DNA of 64,000 nt from Erythrophleum ivorense (taxonomy: Eukaryota > Streptophyta > Magnoliopsida > Fabales > Fabaceae): contig JAIUCV010000007.1 in the NCBI GenBank assembly GCA_026724425.1, positions 21,729,286 through 21,793,285 of the forward strand, read 5' to 3'. The position numbers and the translations under genes were made by a program. Below are positions 25,401-33,219 of the stretch, in pieces (position 1 is the stretch's first letter; each line of letters begins with the position of its first letter). The notes beneath the pieces are model-generated. The model had not been told where the DNA came from and searched no databases. It saw only the letters and a program-made list of their open reading frames with translations.

Positions 25401-27575
25401 TTTTTTCTTATGGCTACAATTACCAAGCTTTTCTTTAGGTTTACTTGATGAAGACTTGTCAGGTTCCTTTCCCAAAAGTTCGAGTCTTGTGCAGTCAATT
25501 GAAATAGCCATCAGAAACCCTCGCATTTTTCTTAGTATACAATCAGATATGGTACAGACAGAACCCAATGAACTAAATAATAGCTTTCCTATGTCATATT
25601 CACTATTGTGACATAATGAGATCATTATATTAAGATCCTGAAGCACAGATAATGAATTAAACGCTCTGGCTAAAGAAGCAGGTTTTCTAGAAACTTTGGG
25701 CAGCCTAATAATTGTTCCAAATTCTACATCATCAGGAAATATCCGAATCATCCTTTCAGCTGATGCAGTATAGTTGTATGGCAGTGATTGCCCTACCCCT
25801 GCACTGTATAGCCATACTTCATCCTCCAAAGCATCATTTGCCACTCTCAAAACCTCATAAATCTGAAAACTTGTAAACCAAATGTCAGTGTGGGGATTAG
25901 AGAAGGCCTATCTATGAACTTACAGAAGAAAGTCCCAGGAGTTATAAAGTAATCGTGAAAGAGGAATGTCTTCATATAACTGAGGACATGCAAGATCTGA
26001 AAATTAACTGTTGACTGCAGAAAACTATATCAAAAAATTCATATATCATAACTAACCAAATAACTCCCCACTGCTAGTTCTTCAAAGATACTTAGGGGAT
26101 TCCAAAACTTATATATCATAAACATATGTTTCCCTGTTCATGGTATCTTGAAAAAAGCTTTCACAGTATCAATATATAACACAAAGTACCCAAGCAGCTG
26201 CAATAAGAATCAGTTAAACCAAGCTTTATTCAATGTGCCTTTGATTTGAAACCTCAATTCGTTATATGTAAAAGCACCACACCTACATTTCAAATTTTTG
26301 TTTCGTGTCACAATTAGGAAGTTAGCAAAAGGGTTCCATACATGGTTACTGATATTCTCACGGACTTTATCTTCCAATTTTAATAATTCTTCCAGAATAT
26401 ATTTGCTCAGATATAATTTTTCCCATACATGTTTACTGATACAGAGCCCACTAAAAATGAGCTCCCAAAAGAAAACTCTGGATGAAAAAAGAGTAATAGT
26501 GGAAAATTCCAGACGGCTAAATTTGACAAGTTGGGCAGGTCTATTAAAGCTCATATTAGGTGTGACATTATCCATACATTTAAAATTTAACCCAAAACAT
26601 AATAATGAAATGATGTTGAACCCTCCTTTCTAACCAATTTAACATAATCCCAGAAAGTTTTTTAATTGGAATTGTTAACCAGTTAATTACATTTAGAGCA
26701 TTTATTATCCAATTTGCACTAATATCACATAAACGATAATTAAAAAGAATCCCAATAAATACCAAATTTTTGGCCGCTTTCCCCATGACAGTCGTCAGGA
26801 CCTTCTTCCTTGTTGCAGCGTCCAGATTGCCCCACCAGTCCATGCAACCCTTTATCCTCCAATAGACATTAGTTGAAACACCTGCCCCAATTAGCCTTTC
26901 TTTCAATTTCACCCCTCTCTTTCTTCCATTGTTGTTGCAGCTCAACCAAGCCAGCCTCATGGAAACCTCGAGCCTATTCACCACGAAAGCCCCAATACTG
27001 TAATACCCTTTTGATTTTAACCATTCTAGTTCCACCCAATCCGCTCCCAACTCATTCTTTTCACCTCTTAAAAAACCCCCATTTGAAATTCTGTCCATTG
27101 CTTCCACCATCCGATCCACATTCTCAACGAAGCCCTCCGTCACCGTCATCGTGTCAAGTCCCTTCACTGAACACGAGCAAGCCTCAATGTTTTCTCCTTC
27201 CCTCGACCCAAATAACCGGGTGGACTCAAAAACCCACCTCTCAGACTCGTTCGACTGGGCCACACGGGACAGAAGCCCACGTGACTTCTTGTAGCAGAGA
27301 CTGGGTAGGTACGGGGGATCACATGAGAGGAGGTCAGGGAGGACGATGAAAGAGCCATGGCCATGAGCTCGAACCTTGCACAGCATTTGAATCAGAATCT
27401 GAACGAACATGGAATCGACGGTGGTGAGATGAGCTATGCGCTGCTGAACGGTGAGAGATGAGAACCATTTCAGAATTGCAGACCTGGGGTTCGGGTTGGG
27501 GTTCGGAGGAAGGGATAGAGAATTGTAGAGAGAGATGTGGGAGGTAAGCGAGTCAATTAGTTGGTGGTGAGCCAT
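1379..27575 (-). CDS. MEE44: MEE44-like nucleotidyltransferase gene (10 exons seen, 3' end outside window)
   Basis: This is a large nucleotidyltransferase-fold protein of the plant family that includes Arabidopsis MEE44 (maternal effect embryo arrest 44), identified from memory of the family. Exons read on the minus strand: 26763-27575, 25320-25862, 25105-25224, 23045-25018, 22856-22972, 10168-10350, 10012-10074, 8941-9012, 8582-8845 and 1379-1498. That is 1423 codons without a stop, and every intron is GT..AG and phase 0. Residues 1-271 form a conserved N-terminal region, about 490-1150 is a long Ser/Pro-rich and probably disordered segment, and the catalytic core starts near 1190. The GS pair is at residues 1225-1226, DVD at 1237-1239 and the third Asp near 1367, so the metal-binding triad is intact. 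Family members resemble non-canonical poly(A) or terminal uridylyl transferases; the substrate of this protein is not known to me. The remaining substrate-binding domain lies left of the window. Introns 5 and 9 hold antisense copia elements. Confidence 0.9.
2558..2787 (+). repeat. Copia A 5' LTR
   Basis: The 230-bp LTR is directly followed by the primer binding site. It pairs with 7313-7545 and many substitutions separate the two, which indicates an old insertion. Confidence 0.85.
2788..2800 (+). other. Primer binding site of copia A (tRNA-iMet type)
   Basis: TGGTATCAAAGTC directly abuts the LTR end and is close to the usual plant copia TGGTATCAGAGC. Confidence 0.75.
3223..3987. mobile_element. 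hAT-like non-autonomous element (MITE) inside copia A
   Basis: The 765-bp AT-rich insert is bounded by an exact 8-bp duplication GTTATTCT (3215-3222 and 3988-3995), the length typical of hAT elements. Removing it lets the zinc-knuckle frame resume (CYS before, LHD after). Subterminal inverted similarity AAAATTGGATCGG against AAAATTGGATTGG supports a DNA transposon. The interior has many short AACC/GACC-type motifs, as in common plant hAT MITEs, and there is no transposase. Confidence 0.75.
3531..3550. repeat. (GA)n microsatellite
   Basis: About ten GA units lie inside the hAT-like insertion. Confidence 0.9.
7313..7545 (+). repeat. Copia A 3' LTR
   Basis: The LTR is preceded by a purine-rich tract AAAGGGAAA (7304-7312) and pairs with 2558-2787. 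Confidence 0.85.
7546..8581 (-). other. Intron 9 right part, no gene seen
   Basis: This is non-coding intron between copia A and exon 9. It holds a C10 homopolymer near 7662-7671 and a 69-bp tandem duplication at 8338-8475. The short open frames here have no recognisable domains. Confidence 0.6.
8338..8475. repeat. 69-bp tandem duplication in intron 9
   Basis: AATTATTTAATCATA...AAAGCTTTAGAACRCTT occurs at 8338 and again at 8407. The two copies differ at a minority of sites. The duplication lies about 100 bp from exon 9's donor. Confidence 0.8.
8582..8845 (-). CDS. MEE44: MEE44-like exon 9 (third catalytic Asp)
   Basis: The exon has 88 codons. It starts IPIIMLVVEVP, runs through about 55 polar residues (a variable loop) and ends SVRLDISFKTPSHTG...SEL. 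The Asp of RLDISF fits the third metal-ligand Asp of the superfamily. The acceptor is CTTTTAG and the donor GTAACT. The intron that follows (1499-8581) contains copia element A. Confidence 0.92.
8941..9012 (-). CDS. MEE44: MEE44-like exon 8
   Basis: A 24-codon exon that starts HAARYLTNQDWVKND and ends KTVENTA. The acceptor is ATGCCAG and the donor GTAACA. The VKNDSLKTVENT segment is a conserved helix and strand of the nucleotidyltransferase fold. Confidence 0.9.
10012..10074 (-). CDS. MEE44: MEE44-like exon 7
   Basis: A 21-codon microexon, EPIKEAGILEGRNGIKETCLQ apart from its last residue being shared here in paraphrase: it starts EPIKEAGILEG and ends KETCLQ. The acceptor is GATTTAG and the donor GTATAT. 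It was found by reading between exons 6 and 8, and its frame and family match are exact. Confidence 0.9.
10168..10350 (-). CDS. MEE44: MEE44-like exon 6 (catalytic GS...DVD motif)
   Basis: The 61-codon exon encodes the nucleotidyltransferase active-site strand: FGSNSTGMALPTSDVDLVV. The Gly-Ser pair and the two Asp residues of DVD are the nucleotide- and metal-binding residues of the Pol beta/PAP superfamily, and all are intact. The acceptor ATCCAAG precedes 10350 and the donor GTAATT follows 10168. Confidence 0.93.
11109..11411 (+). repeat. Copia B 5' LTR
   Basis: The 303-bp LTR starts TGTGGGATTTCC and ends ATCTTCA immediately before the primer site. Confidence 0.85.
11412..11423 (+). other. 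Primer binding site of copia B
   Basis: TGGTATTAGAGC differs by one base from the common tRNA-iMet complement TGGTATCAGAGC. Confidence 0.8.
12610..12825 (+). repeat. 120-bp in-frame tandem duplication in copia B
   Basis: CCCAAAAAGGTATAATTTTG occurs at 12660 and 12780 with similar flanks before it (CTTCAAT...CC...TTGCTTYT). The unit is about 40 codons and lies between the zinc knuckle and the protease. Confidence 0.85.
15355..15497 (+). mobile_element. SINE-like insertion (5'-truncated, TTG-tailed) in copia B
   Basis: The 143-bp insert is flanked by a perfect 13-bp duplication ATATTAGCATGCT (15342-15354 and 15498-15510). It ends with CCAATCTCACTTAATG, then a CTTTGTTGTTG... repeat tail. That 3' end resembles the plant Au-type SINE (recalled, not searched). 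It splits the RT-to-RNase H connection of copia B, and removing it restores the alignment with element C. A tail-primed retroposon fits the duplication length. Confidence 0.75.
16275..16604 (+). repeat. Copia B 3' LTR
   Basis: The LTR pairs with 11109-11411. An extra stretch of about 30 bp near 16571-16600 (A-run plus a second CATATTTATC) makes it longer. Confidence 0.85.
16605..17716 (-). other. Intron 5 spacer between copia B and C
   Basis: This is AT-rich non-coding intron sequence with several T- and A-runs. I see no gene or repeat with clear ends. Confidence 0.5.
17717..17977 (+). repeat. Copia C 5' LTR
   Basis: The 261-bp LTR starts TGCAGGAATCTC and ends ATTCCTTCA, and it appears identical to 22485-22745. 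Confidence 0.93.
17978..17989 (+). other. Primer binding site of copia C
   Basis: TGGTATCAGAGC is the canonical plant copia complement of the initiator Met tRNA 3' end, directly after the LTR. Confidence 0.92.
18000..20732 (+). CDS. Copia C gag, protease and integrase (first part of polyprotein)
   Basis: The frame starts at the ATG at 18000 (a later ATG at 18075 is possible) and is open to a TAG at 20730-20732. Domains in order are: a gag UBN2-like region with GHKLNGDNYLQW and GKGKEKYL; the zinc knuckle CX2CX4HX4C near 18844 (CDHCNKSGHIRDNC); aspartic protease WIVDSGATDHMT near 19143 with an intact DSG; the pre-integrase HX..H..CX2C finger (HYRLGH near 19547, CDVCQLAKH near 19630); and an integrase core with HSDIWG, SDNGREY and ERKNRQLLEIAR. 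The proline/glutamate-rich linker to RT ends at the TAG. In copia elements gag and pol normally share one frame, so this stop is probably a lesion. Readthrough cannot be excluded. Confidence 0.9.
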   Translation: MEWNLRFGTYGAYHSDLEGDNSKSHMEKPPETANQRLNVPLTLSTGSDSFPPAIIGHKLNGDNYLQWSQNILMFIRGKGKEKYLTGEAAQPPANDPKFETWYAENWMVMTWLVNTMNPDISEEYLLAKIAKEIWDTAKHSYSAIENTAALFQLKGMIKDLKQGELRVVQYHSTLQKIWQQIDLYDAQDWSCSADQMLYKKLVDRERTYEFLLGLNPKFEEVRGRIMGTTPLPTLREAFNMVRFEESRKFLTQGVPTNPESSALATRGTTFESKGKKQGKSWCDHCNKSGHIRDNCWKIHGKPPNFKSKQKNESRGHLVTQEERDESDRGTLSAAEVETLKKLLEKHSKGGMVAERTVTMGNLAQTGKFIIALQVRVWKPTSWIVDSGATDHMTDNLALFSEIKPCNGINIKIADGTYTKVLGIGTVYVTEEIILCDVLYAPGLKCNLLSVTKITRTRKCSVNMFATHCAFQELGSGRTIGNAKEVEGLYHLDCNREKEGKKVFSASVSDKDLMLMHYRLGHPSFNYMLKLFPNIMNKKDCSLQCDVCQLAKHTRNPYPLQAHKPTHPFALIHSDIWGPSKILKLSKARWFVTFIDDHTRLTWVFFMKEKSDLLQVFKQFFQMIKNQFQTSIKILRSDNGREYLSSPFAQFLNENGIIHQTSCVNTPQQNGTAERKNRQLLEIARALMMTHNVPKCFWGEAILTATYLANRLPSKTLLFQTPVQKLTETYPDNHLITSISQRVFGCVAYVHNYHGGKLDPRSFKCIFLGYSPNQKGYKCYSPDLRKMFVSMDVTFAEDTPYYPKNSIQGENSGEWEFLTAVTDQNSTEKTPSDVFPPTSSPNTEPAPITDAVLEPETNNPPDPEHENATTEIEPIAEPKQESSVTKPIPIEENLQEIGRLNQNEDRNTSQQ
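20733..21401 (+). pseudogene. Copia C reverse transcriptase, N-terminal half
   Basis: This continues in the same frame after the TAG at 20730. It encodes the RT fingers and palm (WPIAIRKGVRTCTKHPIG, YKARLVAKGYTQ, FAPVAKLNTIKVLLSLAANL, QLDVKNAFLNGDLEEEVY). At the five-C run 21397-21401 the frame shifts by one base and a TGA follows at 21432. The loss fits a one-base deletion in the C homopolymer, either real or a sequencing or assembly error. Confidence 0.88.
21402..22474 (+). pseudogene. Copia C reverse transcriptase C-terminal half and RNase H
   Basis: This is the +1-shifted continuation. The RT catalytic YVDD is intact (21518-21529), followed by the connection KYTLDLLKETGML. RNase H comes next, with YTDADWAG near 22004, SSAEAEYRAL near 22128 and CDSKSAIEI near 22240. 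It ends at the TGA at 22472-22474, overlapping the polypurine tract, as in other copia elements. Confidence 0.9.
22471..22480 (+). other. Polypurine tract of copia C
   Basis: TTGAGGGGGA lies four bases before the 3' LTR, where plus-strand DNA synthesis is primed. Confidence 0.85.
22485..22745 (+). repeat. Copia C 3' LTR
   Basis: The 261-bp LTR appears identical to the 5' LTR. The host intron resumes at 22746. Confidence 0.93.
22856..22972 (-). CDS. MEE44: MEE44-like exon 5
   Basis: The exon has 39 codons: the acceptor CATACAG precedes 22972 and the donor GTACAA follows 22856. It ends LLHDEIDSFCKQ, which joins directly to VAAEN in exon 6 as in relatives. The 72-bp intron before it (22973-23044) is itself open in frame. 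The intron after it (10351-22855) is 12.5 kb and holds two copia elements. Confidence 0.9.
23045..25018 (-). CDS. MEE44: MEE44-like exon 4 (large, Ser/Pro-rich)
   Basis: This 658-codon exon is the bulk of the protein. It opens with the basic stretch GKRRTTPRRSKKDKNKSRNS, then runs through Ser/Asn/Asp-rich, probably disordered sequence. A conserved patch around GGGIMYWDPSDHPGTGFSRP (near 23840-23900) and a Pro-rich RPPPPSPVS stretch follow. It ends with AALLQDRLIAMKQIALDQEH and the donor GTAAAT after 23045. The closing segment is the family signature that precedes the catalytic domain. Open frames on the opposite strand here (for example 23475-23828) are shadows. Confidence 0.9.
25105..25224 (-). 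CDS. MEE44: MEE44-like exon 3
   Basis: This is a 40-codon exon with the acceptor ATTCTAG before 25224 and the donor GTGGTG after 25105. It keeps the frame between exons 2 and 4 and encodes a polar Lys/Ser-rich stretch. The donor is less typical than the others, so this boundary is a little less certain. The exon is GT..AG, phase 0 and open. Confidence 0.78.
25320..25862 (-). CDS. MEE44: MEE44-like exon 2
   Basis: The exon has 181 codons, with an acceptor ending TTTTCAG before 25862 and a donor GTATTT after 25320. It starts IYEVLRVANDALEDEVWLYS, a segment conserved in the family. Its last third is Lys/Arg/Ser-rich (KKKGRARNTKRLNP) and could serve as a nuclear localisation signal, which is inference only. 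Confidence 0.88.
26763..27575 (-). CDS. MEE44: MEE44-like exon 1 (start codon, N-terminal region)
   Basis: The exon has 271 codons from the ATG at 27575-27573, followed by the donor GTATTT at 26762. The start MAHHQLIDSLTSHISLYNSL is family-like and lies in a locally GC-richer island, as expected of a plant 5' gene end. It contains an NPNPNP stretch near residue 26 and a helical, Trp-rich segment near the end (WWGNLDAATRKKVL). I see no signal peptide or transmembrane segment. The function of this N-terminal region is not known to me; its conservation is recalled from family members. Confidence 0.88.
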
Positions 27576-27800
27576 GCACGCGCGTGAAATTAGAATTGGA
27601 TTCGGAGACTGTCCAAGGTTGCACCGATCACTGCAGTGGCAGAGACGAAAATAGCAAAAGAAATCGCAAGGCGTCTAACAGCCGGCGGTAACCGAAGTCC
27701 GACTTCGAATGCTAGCTGAGCATTTTTAAGAGCGGGAGAAAAGTCTACTTGTCGTCTATGGCTTTCGTTTTTCTCTATTTACCTTGTCGTCTCGTCATTT
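27576..27800 (-). promoter_or_regulatory. Probable 5' UTR and promoter of the MEE44-like gene
   Basis: The stretch upstream of the ATG is clearly richer in G+C than the flanks and contains CCGCCGGC-like blocks near 27680. No good TATA box is seen. The short motif GACGACAAG occurs twice (about 27745-27795 on the minus strand). The assignment rests on position and base composition only. Confidence 0.5.
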
Positions 27801-28458
27801 TCAGTTCTTTATTTTACATCTTTAATAATTTTTTATTTACCTCCTTCCCCCTATTTATTTTTTATATTCTCTTCTTCGTTTTTATGATATTATATTAAAC
27901 GTATTTTTAATATTTATTTATTTACAAAATAATCTGAATTAAAAAATAAAATTCAAAAAGAGTGATAATTTTATTCTCTCAAAAACATCAGTATATTTTA
28001 ATTAGGGTGTCATTATTTATTAAAATATTATTTTATTTAATACTTAATAATTTTAAAATAAACCAATTTAATTTTTATGTAATTAATAATCTATTAAAAT
28101 AGATAAAATATTATTTTGTATTGAACAATATTTAATAATTATTGTATTATAACTAAAAATATATATAATCTTTCAAGAATATAATATCATCATTCATTCT
28201 AAAAAGACAATGCTCTTGCACTATTGTATTTTAAAAAAAAATCGTGTAAAATAATTTTTAATATTATATATATATATATATAAAGTAATTGAAAGTTAAC
28301 ATTTTCCATAACCAAATGTATTTAAAAATTTTATTTTTTATTTTTTTTTCATTTTGACATTATTTCTCTTTTTTATGTAAAATATCCAAAACGAAGCGAA
28401 AAAAAAAAGGGAAACAAGAAATTAGTTGATCTAAAATACAACTATGATGGGCAGAACT
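27801..28458. other. AT-rich intergenic DNA
   Basis: This stretch has very high A+T, several T- and A-runs and an (AT)n run at about 28266-28282. No gene, RNA or repeat ends are seen. Confidence 0.5.
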
Positions 28459-28690
28459 TACAGGAGTAATCTTTTTAAAATGATCCTTCCGAGAAATTTG
28501 TTCCTCCTCCGCAAGGACGCTAGAAAGGAACGCGGGAAAAGCTACTGCCATGATATGTATATCCCGTCCAAGGAGTTCTGCAATCGCAACGTTGGATTGT
28601 CTACGGTCCAGTAACCAAACGATTGTTTGCTTCATGAATAGCTGTTGGAGAGGAGAAGCCTGCGGCTGCTCAATAAATTTTACTTGAGAG
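28459..28690 (-). pseudogene. Orphan exon-like open segment of unknown gene
   Basis: An open reading stretch of about 75 codons lies in an island with much higher G+C than its surroundings. It contains LLDRRQSNVAIAELLGRDI and ends at ITP, followed by a consensus donor GTAAGT at 28458. A TAG precedes the frame near 28703. I do not recognise the protein. No partner exon could be placed on either side: downstream lies AT-rich DNA and upstream the dispersed repeat R. It may be a stranded exon from an insertion or rearrangement, or an unannotated small gene. Confidence 0.35.
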
Positions 28691-28710
28691 AGCCAATGCT
28701 ATTGGAGTGT

Positions 28711-28758
28711 TCACCAAAATTTTTAAAATGAGAAATTTTAGAAAATCAATTTTGGTGA

Positions 28759-28789
<31 letters not shown>

Positions 28790-29333
28790 GTGGTCTATGA
28801 ATTGCAGATAAATTTGAAAATTAATTGTAATCAATCGTGTGAAAAAAATATTAATCATTTTATAATATCCATTTTTAAGGATGATTATCTTAAGTTAATA
28901 ATACAAGATTAATATAGTTTTAATTTTATTTTAATTATCCTAATTAAAACACATGTAAGAAAAAAAATAAAAATCAATTAAAGAAAATAAAAAATATATA
29001 TTTACAGAGACAAATTTAACTTACGAATGAAACTTAAAACCTACATATCCATTAGACGAATCAAAACCACACATAATTTGAATAGGGATAAAAAATTAGT
29101 GTTGCTTGATTAGTGTCTTTTATTTTTTATAAAGAGGAGAAAAATAAGAATAACTCAATTTCACATACAAATTTGCAATTAGCTGGTGTATTTTAATTAG
29201 GTCAATCCTTATCTTATTACGCTCTTTCATTTTCTTTCTTTTTTTTTGGTTTAAAAAAGGTTTTTGTATTTTTCATTTTTTTAAAAAAACTATGTAACCT
29301 AATCAATGTACTTGCAAAGATTTATTACCACTT
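28711..29333. repeat. Dispersed repeat R, copy 1, left half
   Basis: It aligns along its length with the first half of 56706-57991, for example AAGGATGATTA...TTAATTTTATTTTAATTATCCTAAT in both. The copies are diverged (roughly 70-75% by eye). Copy 1 is interrupted at about 29333 by a long LTR-like element. The repeat class is unknown. Confidence 0.75.
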
Positions 29334-32300
29334 ACTATCATACCATTATAGATTATATAGAAATCTCATATTATATTTCTCATTTAGTAATAATTATTCA
29401 ATTTTACACTTTTGACCGTGGAAATAACCATCATTAAAGTCTCATATAGTCCAATTGTTTACAAATAAATATTTTTATCATTTTATTCTCCAAATTCATG
29501 CCAACAAGTTTATTATGCTTAGAATATCCCCAAAAAAAGCATAAAACTCGTGGGTTGCATGGTATACACAATATCACTACTTTAATACATATTAGGGGCT
29601 AAATTTTTGAAATATTATAATTTTAGTTGCACAATTCCAATTTGTGCAAACTTAATGGACACAGAAAGCTTATGATAAGAATTATCTACTATAAAAGTTT
29701 TAGGTTAAAATAAGTTCAGTTGGTCCTCCAAAAACTATGAAAATAGCAGCTAACCATATGAACAGTATATCAAAAAATTTTATAGAAAGTAGCCAAATTC
29801 AAAAATTCATAATAAATTTTATAGGGCTAAAAAAATTGTGTTCTTTAATTCTATGGAAAGCTCTAGATGTGCTCTAAATGTTTGCCAAATTTCAGAGCAA
29901 ATTTTGTCCATTTGGTTTGTCAATGGTTCATAGATATTTTATGGCTCAAAGAATGTAGAATTTAGTTCCATATGATTCTAATTGAGCCATATTATGCTAT
30001 ATCTCTATTTGGGCACATTTTAAATGCTAAATGTATCATATATGGCTGATCCAACTTGTCTCAAAAGCTATACTACTCAAAATCACATTCCTACTTGCCA
30101 TTATATATATATATATATATGATGTGGAGTTCAAAGGGTCAAATAACACAATTTCATATATTTACATCCAAAAATGAATTGTACACCTAATTTCATACTT
30201 TCAAGTGTGTAAGAATGATCATATATCAAATATATATATATATATATACACATCACCATATGTGCAAGAATATGCATTAAAACTTAAATTAGTGTCAAAA
30301 TAATTCTTCTTAGGCTCTTTGCTTGCCATCCTTACTCCCTTGAAAACCACCTAAACATGGTTAAAGAAAATAAGGAAAAGAGTGAAATTCAAAAAATCTC
30401 AATAACTCACTCATCATTCAAATATACATATATGGCATAATCAAGGTTGAAGTAAAAAAGCATGCATGTCACATAATCAAATATAATTCATATTCATGCA
30501 TTAAGGATCGCACGACTTCACAAAGAGCAAAACAAGCTTTAAGGACTTTTAATCTAACCTCATTCAATACTTAGAAACTTTTGGTTTAGCTTCATCTTCT
30601 TTTTAGGACTTTTAACTTAGTCTCACTCATAATTGAAACTTTTAACTTAGTCTCACCTACACTTATGAACTTTTGGCCTCTCCTCACGTATTGCAATGGA
30701 CTTTTAGCACAACTTCACCCATTTAAGAGCCAAACTAATTCCAAATCCAATCAAATATCATGCAACTACATATGATCATCAAACAATCAACAATACACAT
30801 AATTTGCAAATAATACAACAAGCAATCCAAGACACTTAAGCAACCAATATATATATACAAGAATAGATGAAAAGCTACCTTAATATAAAAGTTCAACTTA
30901 ATTCTCCTTTGTTCCTCGACTTGTTTCCATGGCCTCACACCCACACTTGAGTAAAATTTTACTTTCTTGGCCTAAACACATCAAATGAAGCACAAAATTA
31001 TCAATGGAATCATGCTTGTATTCATTTAAGCCTTATACAAGTTAATTAAAATCTTAGGCTCACATATGGTTCAATTAAATGACATATGAAGCAACTCTTG
31101 TAAATCAATATCTTGACTCTAGGACCTCACCTAATATGAGTTATATGACTCTATTAGAACTCATTAGAGTGATCATAAATTTAATTTAAGTAGCCTAGTA
31201 CCAAATTACCTCTTTATATATGATAAAACCCTAAATTTTTACTTTTCAAAATAAGACTTCTAAATCTAAACCAATAATTCCTTTAATGTTTATAATTCAT
31301 ATCTAAACTATTTATAACCTTAGAACCAAAATAACAACTCCCTAGATACTCTAAGCAAGTCTTGGCTAAGACATGCTCTATGGTAGGTTTCCATGGAGTT
31401 TTTGTTCCATTTTTAAGGAAATTGACACCTATGAAGGTTCCTTAACTTCTTCTTAGTTCAATTATGCTCTTACATAGCTTGAAATACCTTTTTAAGGCTT
31501 CACACTTCCTAAGGTGCAATCAAAACCCTATATATCAAATCTTGCATTCTATAGCTTCCTAATTGACTTCAATGACATATTCTTAATCTTCATGCCTTAA
31601 AAACTCAATTCCCACCGTGTTTCATCCAAGAATCAATTCCTTCTAGGATCTTCATGTGTTGGTTGAACATAAGGATCTATAGAGAAACAAGGAAAAGCAA
31701 GTTCTTATACTATGTCATATACCATTTGAAAAGGCTTTTTATGAAGATTATGATGGTGTATTTATTTCCTCCTAAAGAGCTTCTTCCACCATGGGTTTAA
31801 ACACAAAACTCTATCTTTTAGAAAACTAAAACCATATAAAGAAAGATGAGAAAGAGTAGAAAAGCTTTTATAAAAGCAAGGTAGGCTAAATCTCCATATT
31901 TGCTTACCTTTGTAAAGCTTCCTTCCTTCCTCTTCCTTGGTTCCTTCCCTATGTTCTTGGCTCTATTTTAGAGTAGAAGTAGGTCAGTTAGAATAAGTTA
32001 GAAGGTGATGTGAGGTATATAAGAAGCAAGGGGGTATTTTATAACAATTTACAAATTTTCATTATGCCTTTCCACTTCCATTTTTTTATTTGAACTCATT
32101 TTAAATCCCTTTTTAGAATCGTTTTTTTTTTCATTATAAAATCTAAGTTCTCTAGTTTATTAAAAATATTTTATTTCAAATTTATGGAATTCAGAATAAT
32201 CCAAAACAATTCAGTCAAAGTTCGAGCTAATCGACAACCTAAATTGTACATTGGACGGGTTTTAACGATTCTGACAATTTTTATAGTTTTCAGAGCTTCT

Positions 32301-32573
32301 GAAAATTTTAGTAAACTTAATTTTACTATTTAAAACCTCTTTCTTTAAATATTAAAAAAAGTTATTCAAAATTACAATTTTGCCATTGGGTTTTCAACTA
32401 ACTCTATTTAGCTGTTTTGGCTCCGATTCCAAGTCATTCTTAATTTCTTAATCATATTTTTAAATATTCTAATTAACATTCTATTCTCAATTAGCCTTAA
32501 TCTACTTTGTTTTAAGGTTCTCTTATATTCTAATATACATTTCAATTTTGTTTTTTTGGAAAATCAAAAATTA
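29334..32573. mobile_element. Solo-LTR-like element splitting repeat R copy 1
   Basis: About 3.2 kb of non-coding DNA interrupts repeat R. Flanking CACTT (29329-29333) and CACTC (32574-32578) could be an imperfect 5-bp target duplication. It shares sequence themes with 44806-47686 and with 62358-64000: the AAATTTCA...TCATTTGG stretches and the repeated GGACTTTTGGCCT..CCTCAC block (30530-30720). There is no coding region, so it is probably a solo LTR or large non-autonomous LTR element of a gypsy-type family. The exact ends are uncertain. Confidence 0.6.
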
Positions 32574-33219
32574 CACTCGTAGCCTACTAATTAACAATCT
32601 ATATGCTTATAGAGACCAAGCCTTTCATGACAAACTCTAAAAGATAAAGTCAAAAAAATAAAATAAAAATAAAAATAAAAATAAAATGAAAAAAATCATG
32701 CAATATTATGTGTGACTACATGTTTATGTGCTGCATTTTATTTCACTAACACCTTACAAGAATGAGAAAAGAGGAAAATAAAAAGAACCAATAAAATGAT
32801 CTTCTTCTCTAGTTTTTCTTTGGTTTTCTTCAAGGAATTATTAGTACTCTCTCCATCAATTCAAATGATCCTTCAAGACTCATGTAAAAAAGAGAAAAAT
32901 AGAACCAATTAGCCATTTGTTATAAAAAATAATAAAGCAATAAACACACTAATTTTTAAATAAAATCTAAATACGAGTTATTGGTCAACACCTTATCGTA
33001 AACTTATAAAATCAATTAATTATTCTCAACCTTAAAGGAGATATTATTAACTAAGCAAGTCTTTGCCCCAAACATGCCAAAACATAAGAAAACACTAATT
33101 TTGATGCATATAGTGGAGAGATAGAAGAATTAGCACAACATTAAAATAAGCCAATAAAAAGTATGAAAAACATAAGAAGAATATGAAGGCGAGAAAAAGG
33201 TTTGATGGAAGACATTACC
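32574..33219. repeat. Dispersed repeat R, copy 1, right half
   Basis: It aligns with about 57300-57991, including ATTAGCCATTTGTTATA and AATAAACACACTAATTTT, and ends GACATTACC in both copies. The two halves of copy 1 together match the uninterrupted copy 2. Confidence 0.75.

Noticed and set aside
30735..30944. Minus-strand open frame at 30735-30944 in the long LTR
   Set aside because: It is low-complexity and AT-rich, with no counterpart in the other two LTR copies. It is probably chance.
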